A stretch of 64,000 bases of DNA, from the NCBI GenBank assembly GCA_963806015.1, contig CAWDWM010000002.1:186001-250000 (forward strand), given 5' to 3'. Each line of letters opens with the position of its first letter. Positions within the stretch are counted from its first letter, which is position 1. Below the pieces are notes generated by a model. It ran no database searches and was not told where the DNA came from. It was given only the letters and a program-made list of their open reading frames with translations. This DNA is from JAOPZW01 sp963806015 (GTDB lineage Bacteria > Actinomycetota > Thermoleophilia > Solirubrobacterales > Solirubrobacteraceae). A program made the position numbers and the translations under genes. Shown here one piece after another: positions 51,044-58,621 of the stretch.

Positions 51044-51925
51044 ATGGCCACCGCGGACACCACCATCGCTCGGCGGCGCCCCGGCGCCGCCGGCCGCCGC
51101 CTGCGACGCATCGGAGGACGGACGGCGCTCTACGTGATCGCCTGGATCGCGGCGATCGCCACCCTCGTGCCGATCCTCTACGCGGTCCTCGGCGGCTTCC
51201 GCGACACCGGGCAGCTCTCCACCAATCCGGTCGCGCTGCCGGATCCGTGGGTGTTCTCCAACTACACGGGCATCCTCAAGTCCTCGACGTTCTGGCACCA
51301 GGTCTGGAACAGCACCCTGATCGCCCTCGTCTCCACGGCGCTGACCGTGCCGATAGCGGCGCTCGCGGCGTTCGTCTTCGCCCGCTTCGCGTTCCGCGGC
51401 CGCGAGCTCCTGTACACGATCTTCACCCTCGGGCTGCTGTTCCCGGTGGCGATCGCGATCCTCCCGATCTTCATCATGGTCCGCAACCTGGGGCTGCTCG
51501 ACTCCCCGCTGGGGGTCGCGCTCCCGCAGGCGGCGTTCGGGCTGCCGATCACGATCATCATCCTGCGACCGTTCTTCCACAGCATCCCGTCCGACCTGCA
51601 GGACGCGGCGGCGATCGACGGCTGCGGGCCGCTGCGCTTCTTCGTGAAGATCCTGCTCCCGCTCTCGCGCCCCGTGCTGGCCACGGTCTCGGTGCTGGCC
51701 ATCGTCGGCAGCTGGAACGCGTTCCTGCTGCCGCTCGTCGTGCTCACCGACTCGGGTGGCTGGACACTGCCGCTCGGGGTCACCAACTACTCCCAGCAGT
51801 ACACGACCGACACCGCCAAGGTGCTGGCCTTCACGACCCTGTCGATGGTGCCCGCGCTGATCTTCTACGCGTTCGCCGAACGCCAGCTCATCCAGGGCCT
51901 GACGACCGGGGCGGTCAAGGGGTGA
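51044..51925 (+). CDS. ABC sugar transporter permease (MalG-like)
   Basis: 293-aa inner-membrane permease. Helices begin at ALYVIAWIAAIATLVPILYAVLGGF. The EAA loop is LQDAAAIDGCGPLRFFVKILLPLSRP, and the C-terminal GLTTGAVKG is the standard MalG ending. The ATG lies two bases after the stop of the MalF-like permease. Its own stop overlaps the GH3 start (GTGA), so all four genes from the binding protein to the glycosidase are one operon. Confidence 0.94.
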   Translation: MATADTTIARRRPGAAGRRLRRIGGRTALYVIAWIAAIATLVPILYAVLGGFRDTGQLSTNPVALPDPWVFSNYTGILKSSTFWHQVWNSTLIALVSTALTVPIAALAAFVFARFAFRGRELLYTIFTLGLLFPVAIAILPIFIMVRNLGLLDSPLGVALPQAAFGLPITIIILRPFFHSIPSDLQDAAAIDGCGPLRFFVKILLPLSRPVLATVSVLAIVGSWNAFLLPLVVLTDSGGWTLPLGVTNYSQQYTTDTAKVLAFTTLSMVPALIFYAFAERQLIQGLTTGAVKG

Positions 51926-54264
51926 GCGTCGCCGCCTCGCCCTATCTCGATCCGGCGCTCGCGATCGCCGACCGCGTCGACGACCTCCTGCGCCGCATGA
52001 CGCTCGATGAGAAGCTCGCCCAGCTCGGCTCGATCTGGGTCTTCGAGATCCTCGACGGCGCCCGCGTCGAGCCCGGCAAGGCCCAGGAGCGGCTCGGGAC
52101 GGGCATCGGGCAGATCACCCGCGTGGCCGGGGCCACGAGTTTCGAGATGCCCGTCGTCGCCGCCCTGGCCAACGAGATCCAGCGCTTCCTGGTGGAGGAG
52201 ACTCGGCTGGGCATCCCGGCCATCGTCCACGAGGAGTGCCTGCACGGGCTCGTCGCGCGCGACGCGGTGTGCTTCCCGCAGTCGATCGGCCTCGCGGCCG
52301 CGTGGGATCCGGAGCTGGTGGAGGCGCTCGCCGGCAGCTTCGCGCGCCAGCTGCGCGCGATGGGCGCCCACCAGGGCCTCGCGCCGATCTTCGACGTCGC
52401 GCGCGACCCGCGCTGGGGGCGCATCGAGGAGACCTACGGCGAGGACCCCTACCTGATCGCGGCGCTCGGCGTGGCCTACGTCCGCGGGCTCCAGGAGGGC
52501 GCCGGCGCGCCGGTGCTCGCCACCGGCAAGCACATGGTCGGTCACGGCCTGCCCGAGGGCGGCATGAACCGCGCGCCCGCGCACATCGGCCCGCGGGAGC
52601 TGCGCGACGTCTACCTGTGGCCCTTCGAGGCGGCCGTACGCGAGGCGGGGATGCGCTCGATGATGCACGCCTACGAGGACGTCGACGGCGTCCCGTGCGT
52701 CGCCTCGCGCGAGCTCTTCACCACCATGTTGCGCGACGAGTGGGGCTTCGACGGGATCGTGGTCTCCGACTACGCGGGGATCGACGAGCTGGTCGAGTCG
52801 CACGCGATCGTCGGCGACCTCGCGGCGGCCGCCGTCCTGGCGCTCGAGGCCGGTCTCGACGTCGAGCTGCCCTCCACCGTCGCGTTCGGAGCGCCGCTGG
52901 CCGCGGCGCTCGCCGATGGGCGCGCCGACCCGGCGCTCGTCGACCGCGCCGTCGCGCGCGTCCTGGCCGTGAAGTTCGAGCTCGGTCTCTTCGAGGCGCC
53001 CTACGTCGACGTGGAAGCCGCGCAGCCGCCGCTCGAGGAGGACCGCGCCCTCGCTCGCGAGGCGGCGCGCGCGTCGATCGTCCTGCTGGGCAACGACGGG
53101 ATCCTCCCGCTGCGAGACGACCTGCAGACCGTCGCGGTGATCGGGCCCAACGCCGATAGCGCGCGCAACCTGCTGGGCGACTACGCCCATATCGCGCATA
53201 TCGAGACGCTGCTCGAGATGCGCGACAACCCGATCGGCTTCCCCGTCCCCGACGACCTCGACCTGTCCGACGAGCTCGAAGGGCGCTCGACGATCCTCGA
53301 CGCCATCCGCGCGCGCTGTGCGGGCGGCGCCGAGGTCCGCTTCGCGCCGGGGGGCGGCGTGCTCGACGCCAGCGACGCCGAGCTCGAGGAGGCCGTCGCC
53401 GCCGCCCGCGGCGCGGAGGTCGCGATCGTCGTCGTGGGCGAGCGCTCCGGGCTGACGCTGGACTGCACCTGCGGCGAGATGCGCGATCGCATGGAGCTCG
53501 GGCTGCCGGGGCGCCAGGAGGAGCTCGTGGCCGCCGTGGCCGCGACCGGGACGCCGCTCGTGCTCGTGCTCGTGTCCGGGCGACCGCTCGCGATCCCTGC
53601 GGCCGCCGAGTGCGCGGCCGCGGTCCTCAATGCGTGGGTCCCGGGCGACGAGGGCCCCGCCGCGATCGCCGCGATCCTGTTCGGCGACGCGGATCCGGGC
53701 GGCAAGCTTCCGGTCACCGTGCCCCGGCACGTCGGCCAGGTCCCGATCTACTACGCGCACAAGCCGTCGGGCGGGCGCTCGCACTGGCACGGCGAGTACG
53801 TCGACGGGTCGAACCTGCCGCTGTGGCCCTTCGGCCACGGGCTCTCCTACACGCGCTTCGCGCTGCACGGCCCAGAGCTCGATCGCGCGGCGCTCGCGCT
53901 CGGCGACGAGGTCGCCATCAGCGTCGAGGTCGAGAACGTGGGCGAGCGCAGCGGCGATGAGGTGCTCCAGCTCTACGTGCGCGACGAGGAGGCCAGCGTC
54001 ACGCGCCCGGTGAAGGAGCTGCGCGGCTTCCGGCGCGTGCGCCTGGCCCCCGGCGAGCGCCGGCGCGTGACCTTCCGACTGGCCGCCGAGCAGCTTGCGT
54101 TCACCGGCCTCGACGGCACGCTCGTGTTCGAGCCCGGGCGCGTGCGGGTGATGGTCGGCACCTCGTCGGCGGACCTGCCCTGCCAGGCCGACCTCGAGCT
54201 GACGGGCGAGGCCGCGGTGCTCGCGCAGCGCTCGCGCTACCTCACCGAGGTCGCCGTCGACTGA
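51922..54264 (+). CDS. Glycoside hydrolase family 3 (beta-glucosidase/beta-xylosidase)
   Basis: 780-aa cytoplasmic glycosidase (no signal peptide) that cleaves the imported sugar. The (beta/alpha)8 domain begins DRVDDLLRRMTLDEKLAQLGSIW and has DPRWGRIEETYGEDPYL, GKHMVGHGLPEGG and the nucleophile in DGIVVSDYAGI. The alpha/beta sandwich follows (VAVIGPNADSARNLLGDY), and a fibronectin type III-like domain closes the protein (GDEVLQLYVRDEEASVTRPVKELRGFRRV). Bgl versus Xyl specificity is not clear, though GHGLPEGGMNRAPAH is often seen in xylosidase-like members. The GTG start overlaps the permease stop. Confidence 0.95.
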   Translation: MSVAASPYLDPALAIADRVDDLLRRMTLDEKLAQLGSIWVFEILDGARVEPGKAQERLGTGIGQITRVAGATSFEMPVVAALANEIQRFLVEETRLGIPAIVHEECLHGLVARDAVCFPQSIGLAAAWDPELVEALAGSFARQLRAMGAHQGLAPIFDVARDPRWGRIEETYGEDPYLIAALGVAYVRGLQEGAGAPVLATGKHMVGHGLPEGGMNRAPAHIGPRELRDVYLWPFEAAVREAGMRSMMHAYEDVDGVPCVASRELFTTMLRDEWGFDGIVVSDYAGIDELVESHAIVGDLAAAAVLALEAGLDVELPSTVAFGAPLAAALADGRADPALVDRAVARVLAVKFELGLFEAPYVDVEAAQPPLEEDRALAREAARASIVLLGNDGILPLRDDLQTVAVIGPNADSARNLLGDYAHIAHIETLLEMRDNPIGFPVPDDLDLSDELEGRSTILDAIRARCAGGAEVRFAPGGGVLDASDAELEEAVAAARGAEVAIVVVGERSGLTLDCTCGEMRDRMELGLPGRQEELVAAVAATGTPLVLVLVSGRPLAIPAAAECAAAVLNAWVPGDEGPAAIAAILFGDADPGGKLPVTVPRHVGQVPIYYAHKPSGGRSHWHGEYVDGSNLPLWPFGHGLSYTRFALHGPELDRAALALGDEVAISVEVENVGERSGDEVLQLYVRDEEASVTRPVKELRGFRRVRLAPGERRRVTFRLAAEQLAFTGLDGTLVFEPGRVRVMVGTSSADLPCQADLELTGEAAVLAQRSRYLTEVAVD

Positions 54265-54323
54265 CATTGCGCCGCGCCGAGCGTTCTGAGAGCGTCAGGC
54301 TTTCCACGTCGAAGGGAGTGGTC

Positions 54324-54680
54324 ATGGCCGATCGGGCGCTGTTCGTCGGTTTCGGGGTGCCGGTACGCAGCCGAGAGGAGCGGGCGATCGCGGTCTTCAA
54401 CGACTTCGTCGCGATGTTCGGGCGGATGCAGTCGGACGGGCGGATCGAAGGTGTCGACATCGCCTTGCTCGACGCGCACGGCGGCGACCTCGGCGGGTTC
54501 TTCCTGGTCCGGGGCAGCGCGGACCAGTGCGCTGCCCTGCAGAACGACGAGGAGTTCCGGCGCGCGGTCATCGACGCATCGCTGATCGTCGAGAACTTCG
54601 GCGTCGTGCCGGCGGTCACCGGCGAGGGCGTCGGGCCGGAGATGGCGATGTACGGCGAGGCGGTCGGCAAGCTTGGGTAG
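54324..54680 (+). CDS. Conserved protein of unknown function
   Basis: 118-aa single-domain protein. It has an alpha-beta pattern resembling dimeric ferredoxin-like/YCII-type folds: RALFVGFGVPVRSREERAIAVFNDFVAMFGRM, GFFLVRGSADQCAALQNDEEFRRAVIDASLIVENFGVVP. No catalytic motif is evident. GAAGGGAG precedes the ATG, making this one of the few genes here with a good ribosome site. It follows the GH3 gene by 59 bp but need not belong to that operon. Confidence 0.7.
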   Translation: MADRALFVGFGVPVRSREERAIAVFNDFVAMFGRMQSDGRIEGVDIALLDAHGGDLGGFFLVRGSADQCAALQNDEEFRRAVIDASLIVENFGVVPAVTGEGVGPEMAMYGEAVGKLG

Positions 54681-54701
54681 CGGGCCGGCGGCGCGCTGAC
54701 C

Positions 54702-55328
54702 GTGGCGCGGCGCAACCGGGTCACGCCCCTCAGCGAGCTGGTCGCCGATCCCGCGCGCGGCCTGGTCTACGGCAACCGCGGCTGCCTGCACGACGCCGCC
54801 GGGCACATCCGCCGCCGCTACACCGGCCGGCGCTGGATCGCGTGCCGGCTGCGCTTCCGCGGCTGGCAGCGCTCACCGCTGCTGCAGCCCGGGCGCTTCA
54901 CCGAGCTCTTCTTCCTCGACGAGGCGACGGCGATGGCCGCCGGGCACCGCGCGTGCGCGCTGTGCCGACGCGGCGATTACGACCGCCTGGCCGCCCTGTG
55001 GCGCGAGCTGCACCCCGGCCAGGTCGGCGCCGACGCGATCGACGCGCAGCTGCACGGCGAGCGCCTCGCCCCGGGCGCGCGCGCCCAGCGCCACCACGAA
55101 GCGCCGATCGACGCCCTCCCCGACGGCACGTTCGTCCTGCGCGCCGGGGCGCCGTGGCTCGTGCTGGGCGAGCTGCTGCTGGCCTGGACGCCCGCCGGGT
55201 ACGCCGCCCGCGCCCCGCGGCCCACGGGCGAGCGCGCGCTGGCCATCACGCCGCCCTCGCTGGTCGCGGTCCTGCGCGCCGGATGGGACCCGCTGGTCCC
55301 GCTGCTGCACCCGTCGGCGCAGGGCTAG
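54702..55328 (+). CDS. Conserved protein of unknown function
   Basis: 208-aa soluble protein. It begins MARRNRVTPLSELVADPARGLVYGNRGCLHD, with a cysteine-bearing middle (GHRACALCRRGDYDRL) and several His (HGERL, RHHEAPIDALPDGTFVLR). The CxxC with nearby His suggests a metal site, though no family is named. The GTG at 54702 is the start. It ends in CTAG shared with the glmM stop. Confidence 0.68.
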   Translation: MARRNRVTPLSELVADPARGLVYGNRGCLHDAAGHIRRRYTGRRWIACRLRFRGWQRSPLLQPGRFTELFFLDEATAMAAGHRACALCRRGDYDRLAALWRELHPGQVGADAIDAQLHGERLAPGARAQRHHEAPIDALPDGTFVLRAGAPWLVLGELLLAWTPAGYAARAPRPTGERALAITPPSLVAVLRAGWDPLVPLLHPSAQG

Positions 55329-56638
55329 GAGGCGCCGGGCACGATGGCGACGAGGCGCTCGCACGCCGCGACGGCCTCGTCGTCGGTCGGCGCCTCGACC
55401 ATGACGCGCACGAGCTGCTCGGTGCCGCTGGGACGGACCAGAACGCGCCCGCGGCCCTCCAGGGCGCGCGCCTCGCGCTCGCTGGCCTCGGCCAGCTCGC
55501 TGCTCGCCATCGCCGCGTCGCGGTCCTGCACGCGCACGTTGACCAGGCGCTGGGGCAGCTTCTCCATGGCGTGGCGGTCGGCCAGGTCCGCGCCGTGCAG
55601 GGCCTCCAGCGTGAGCAGCGCCGAGGCGATGCCGTCTCCGGTGGCATTGAAGCCCATGTCGATGATGTGGCCCGACTGCTCGCCGCCCAGCGTCCAGCCG
55701 CGCTCGCGCAGGGCCTCGAGCACGTAGCGGTCGCCGACCTGGGTGGTGGCCACTTCGACGCCGGCCTCGCGCATCGCGACGTGGAAGCCGTAGTTGGTCA
55801 TCACGGTCACCGCGACCCCGTCGCCGGGCAGCCGCCCGGCGGCGCGCAGGTGCAGCGCGGCCAGGGCGATGAGCTCGTCGCCGTCGACGATGATGCCGTT
55901 GCGGTCGACGGCGAGCACGCGGTCGCCGTCGCCGTCGAGCGCGAAGCCCACGGCGTGGCCGCCGTCGACGACGGCGCCCGCCAGCGTCTCGATGTGCGTC
56001 GAGCCGCAGCCGTCGTTGATGTTGCGCCCGTCGGGGGCATCGTTGAGCGCGGTCACGGTCGCCCCGAGGCGGCGGAAGATCTCGGGCGCCGCCCGATAGG
56101 TGGCGCCGTGGGCACAGTCGAGCGCGACGTCGAGGCCCGTCAGGTCAAGGCCGGCGAAGCGCTCGTGCAGGGCGCGCAGGTAGTCCTCCTGGGTGCCGTG
56201 CAGCGCGCGCACGCGCCCGATGCGCGTGCTCGGCGCCGGCGGCTCCTCCAGCCGCGCCTCGACCGCGGCCTCGGTCTCGTCGGAGAGCTTGAAGCCGTCG
56301 GCGGCGAAGAACTTGATGCCGTTGTCGCGGTAGGGGTTGTGCGAGGCGGAGATCACCGCCGCCAGGTCGAACCCGTAGCGGCGCAGCAGCAGCGGCGCGG
56401 CCGGCGTGGGCAGCACGCCCCCGAGCAGCACGTCGCCGCCCGCGGCGGTGACGCCGGCGGCCAGGGCCGCCTCGAGCATCTCGCCGGACTCGCGCGTATC
56501 GCGGATGACGAGCACGCGCGGGGCCTCGCTCTCGGACTGCATCGTGGCGGCGCGCCCGAGGCCGAGCGCGAGCTCGGCGGTCAGCAGCTCGCCTGCGACG
56601 CCCCGGACGCCGTCGGTCCCGAAGAGCTGGCGAGCCAA
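55325..56638 (-). CDS. glmM: Phosphoglucosamine mutase
   Basis: 437-aa enzyme that converts glucosamine-6-phosphate (from glmS) into glucosamine-1-phosphate. The phosphoserine loop is ISASHNPYRDNGIKFF, the metal loop is FALDGDGDRVLAVD, the sugar loop is GGEQSGHIID and the phosphate loop is VRPSGTEQLVRVMVEA. A TTG start (56638) begins exactly at the canonical MARQLFGTDGVRG. It follows the rplM-rpsI genes by 10 bases on the same strand, a common gene order. Confidence 0.97.
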   Translation of the reverse strand: MARQLFGTDGVRGVAGELLTAELALGLGRAATMQSESEAPRVLVIRDTRESGEMLEAALAAGVTAAGGDVLLGGVLPTPAAPLLLRRYGFDLAAVISASHNPYRDNGIKFFAADGFKLSDETEAAVEARLEEPPAPSTRIGRVRALHGTQEDYLRALHERFAGLDLTGLDVALDCAHGATYRAAPEIFRRLGATVTALNDAPDGRNINDGCGSTHIETLAGAVVDGGHAVGFALDGDGDRVLAVDRNGIIVDGDELIALAALHLRAAGRLPGDGVAVTVMTNYGFHVAMREAGVEVATTQVGDRYVLEALRERGWTLGGEQSGHIIDMGFNATGDGIASALLTLEALHGADLADRHAMEKLPQRLVNVRVQDRDAAMASSELAEASEREARALEGRGRVLVRPSGTEQLVRVMVEAPTDDEAVAACERLVAIVPGAS

Positions 56639-56648
56639 GGCGCGGGGT

Positions 56649-57881
56649 CTAGCGCTTGCTGAACTGCGGACGCTTGCGCGCCTTCTTGAGGCCGGCCTTC
56701 TTGCGCTCCTTCACGCGCGGGTCGCGCGTGAGGAAGCCGCGGCGCTTGAGCTCGCCGCGCAGGTTCGGGTCGGCCTCCAGGAGGGCACGGCTGATGCCGT
56801 GGCGCAGGGCGCCGGCCTGCGACGACACGCCGCCGCCGTGCATGCGCGCGACGACGTCCATGCGCGTCTCGTAGCCCACCGCCTCGAGCGGCTGGCGGAT
56901 GTTGCGCTGCAGCGGCGTGCGCGGGAAGAACTCGTCGAGCGTGCGGCCGTTGATCGTGTACGCACCGGTGCCCGGCCTGAGGATCACGCGCGCCACGGCG
57001 GTCTTGCGCTTGCCCGTCGCGCTGTAGCGCGCGCCGGCGGCGAGGTCGATGGTGACCGCGGCGATCGGCTGGTCGTCGGGGACGTCGTCGGAGTCCTCGC
57101 CGGAGGACTCGCCGTCGTCGTCCTCGTCGTAGGGGCTGTCGCCGCGATCGGCGCCCTCCATCACGATGTCGACCTCGAGGTCGGCGCCCGGGATCTCCGG
57201 CTTGACGCGCGGGGTGGGCTCCTCCTCGTCCTCGTCGTCATCCGCGGGGGCCGCGGCGACCGGCTCGGCCGCGGCGGGCTGCTCGGCGACCGGCTCTGCG
57301 GCGGCCGGAGCCTCCTCGGCGGGCGCCTCGGCGACGGGCTCGGCGACGGGCTCGGCGGGCTCCTCAGCCGCGGCGGGCTCCCCGACGGGCGCGGCGGGCG
57401 CCTCAGCCGCGGCGGGCACCTCGACGGGCGCGGCGGGCTCCTCAGCCGCGGCGGGCACCTCGACGGGCGCGGCGGGCTCCTCAGCCGCGGCGGGCTCCTC
57501 GACGGGCGCGGCGGGCGCCTCAGCCGCGGCGGGCACCTCGACGGGCGCGGCGGGCTCCTCAGCCGCGGCGGGCACCTCGACGGGCGCGGCGGGCTCCTCA
57601 GCCGCGGCGGGCACCTCGACGGGCGCGGCGGGCGCCTCAGCCGCGGCGGGCACCTCGACGGGCGCGGCGGGCTCCTCAGCCGCGGCGGGCACCTCGACGG
57701 GCGCGGCGGGCTCCTCAGCCGCGGCGGGCACCTCGACGGGCGCGGCGGGCTCCTCAGCCGCGGCGGGCTCCTCGACGGGCGCGGCGGGCTCCTCGGCGGC
57801 CGGCTCCTGCACCGGTTGCTCCTCGCCCGCGCCGGGCTCCTGCGGGGTCTCCTCGTCGGCGGGCGTGCGGTCGTCGGCCAT
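56649..57881 (-). CDS. rpsI: Ribosomal protein S9 with ~270-residue repetitive N-terminal extension
   Basis: 410 aa, about three times the usual S9 length. The last ~139 residues are a normal S9 domain: YSATGKRKTAVARVILRPGTGAY, NGRTLDEFFPRT, MHGGGVSSQAGALRHGISRAL and the basic tail RKRPQFSKR that reaches the P-site tRNA. Before it lies an acidic and Pro/Ala-rich extension with twelve 13-residue units of the form PAAAE(E/A)PAAPVE(V/E), then a very acidic linker (DDDEDEEEP; DEDDDGESSGEDSDDVPDD). The ATG at 57881 overlaps the rplM stop (TGATG), so the extension is in frame with the true start and not an artefact of start choice. Confidence 0.93.
   Translation of the reverse strand: MADDRTPADEETPQEPGAGEEQPVQEPAAEEPAAPVEEPAAAEEPAAPVEVPAAAEEPAAPVEVPAAAEEPAAPVEVPAAAEAPAAPVEVPAAAEEPAAPVEVPAAAEEPAAPVEVPAAAEAPAAPVEEPAAAEEPAAPVEVPAAAEEPAAPVEVPAAAEAPAAPVGEPAAAEEPAEPVAEPVAEAPAEEAPAAAEPVAEQPAAAEPVAAAPADDDEDEEEPTPRVKPEIPGADLEVDIVMEGADRGDSPYDEDDDGESSGEDSDDVPDDQPIAAVTIDLAAGARYSATGKRKTAVARVILRPGTGAYTINGRTLDEFFPRTPLQRNIRQPLEAVGYETRMDVVARMHGGGVSSQAGALRHGISRALLEADPNLRGELKRRGFLTRDPRVKERKKAGLKKARKRPQFSKR
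57336..57803 (-). repeat. 39-bp coding minisatellite in rpsI
   Basis: Twelve in-frame units of 39 bp (13 codons), eleven close copies and one degenerate. Units 3-5, 6-8 and 9-11 repeat as triplets (E-type, E-type, A-type at residue 6 of the unit), a 117-bp higher-order period that points to stepwise duplication. Confidence 0.9.
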
Positions 57882-58315
57882 CAGGGCTTGATCTCCATCG
57901 GGGTGGGCTTCTGCGCCACGTGCGGGTGTTCGGGACCCGCGTAGACCTTCAGCTTGGTGAGCTGCTTGCGAGCCAGCCGGTTGCGGGGCAGCATGCCCTT
58001 GACCGCGTGACGGATGACCTCTTCGGGGCGGCGCGCCAGCATCTCCTCCAGCGTGCGCTCCTTGAGGCCACCGGGGTAGCCGGAGTGGCGGTAGTACTTC
58101 TTGGCCGCGCGCTTGTTGCCGGTCACCGAGATCTTCTCGGCGTTGACGACCACGACGAAGTCGCCGGTGTCGCAGTGCGGCGTGTACTCGGGCTTGGTCT
58201 TGCCACGCAGCGCATCGGCGATCCGGGTCGCGAGGCGGCCGAGCGTTTGCCCGTTCGCGTCGACGACGAGCCAGTTGCGCTCGCGGGTGGCAGGGGTGGC
58301 GACGTAGGTCTTCAT
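57881..58315 (-). CDS. rplM: Ribosomal protein L13
   Basis: 144-aa 50S subunit protein. Signatures are RNWLVVDANGQTLGRLATRIADALRGK, GDFVVVVNAEKISVTGNK, YYRHSGYPGG and AVKGMLPRNRLARKQLTKLKVYAGPEHPH. Normal length, with no extension like that of S9. It leads rplM-rpsI-glmM on the minus strand. A GC-rich hairpin and a TATCAT box lie in its leader. Confidence 0.97.
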   Translation of the reverse strand: MKTYVATPATRERNWLVVDANGQTLGRLATRIADALRGKTKPEYTPHCDTGDFVVVVNAEKISVTGNKRAAKKYYRHSGYPGGLKERTLEEMLARRPEEVIRHAVKGMLPRNRLARKQLTKLKVYAGPEHPHVAQKPTPMEIKP

Positions 58316-58329
58316 GACAGCGTGAAAGA

Positions 58330-58355
58330 GCCGCGCGGCGGTCTGTCCGCGCGGC
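58330..58355 (-). promoter_or_regulatory. Leader hairpin of rplM
   Basis: Nine-bp perfect stem (GCCGCGCGG, 58330-58338, and CCGCGCGGC, 58347-58355) with an 8-base loop, ending about 15 bases before the rplM start on the transcript. A TATCAT box (58366-58371 on the minus strand) lies just upstream. It could be an L13 autoregulatory site, but no known leader motif was matched. Confidence 0.4.
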
Positions 58356-58433
58356 GCGAGGGCGCATGATAGGGCAATTGTCGAAGTGTCCGCCGTCCGC
58401 TCGAATGTCGGGTTCCTGACATCCGTCAGCGGG

Positions 58434-58441
58434 TATAGGAT
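58434..58441 (+). promoter_or_regulatory. -10 region (TATAGGAT) before the riboswitch
   Basis: AT-rich TATAGGAT about 40 bases upstream of the riboswitch fold, divergent from the rplM promoter. The -35 is not clear. Confidence 0.4.
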
Positions 58442-58479
58442 CCCGCGCCACCACCAGTAGATACGCCGAGTCTGCCGCC

Positions 58480-58612
58480 GGCCGCCACACGGTCTTCGGC
58501 AGAGCGGGGGACCCATTGGGGCGCGTACGCGCGTCCCTGGGGCGAATCCGGGAGGGATGCCCGGTAGCGCGGTCGGTCCGCGCGAGCCCGTCAGCTCACC
58601 CCGTAGGCGGCC
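58480..58612 (+). promoter_or_regulatory. Cyclic-di-AMP riboswitch (ydaO/yuaA type)
   Basis: The conserved core is visible in order: GCGGGGGACCCATT (58504-58517), CCCTGGGGCGAATCC (58535-58549), GGGAGGGATGCCCGGTAGCG, CGCGAGCCCGTCAGCTCACC (58581-58600) and CCGTAGGCGG. The outer stem pairs GGCCGCC (58480-58486) with GGCGGCC (58606-58612). In actinobacteria this class commonly controls cell-wall hydrolase genes and represses when c-di-AMP is high. It ends 9 bases before the M23 peptidase start, so the outer stem could block ribosome access. Confidence 0.9.
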
Positions 58613-58621
58613 AACCGACCC

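Noticed and set aside
57336..57803. Regular 39-bp repeats resembling a CRISPR array
   Set aside because: There are no unique spacers; the units are contiguous, in frame, and encode the S9 extension.
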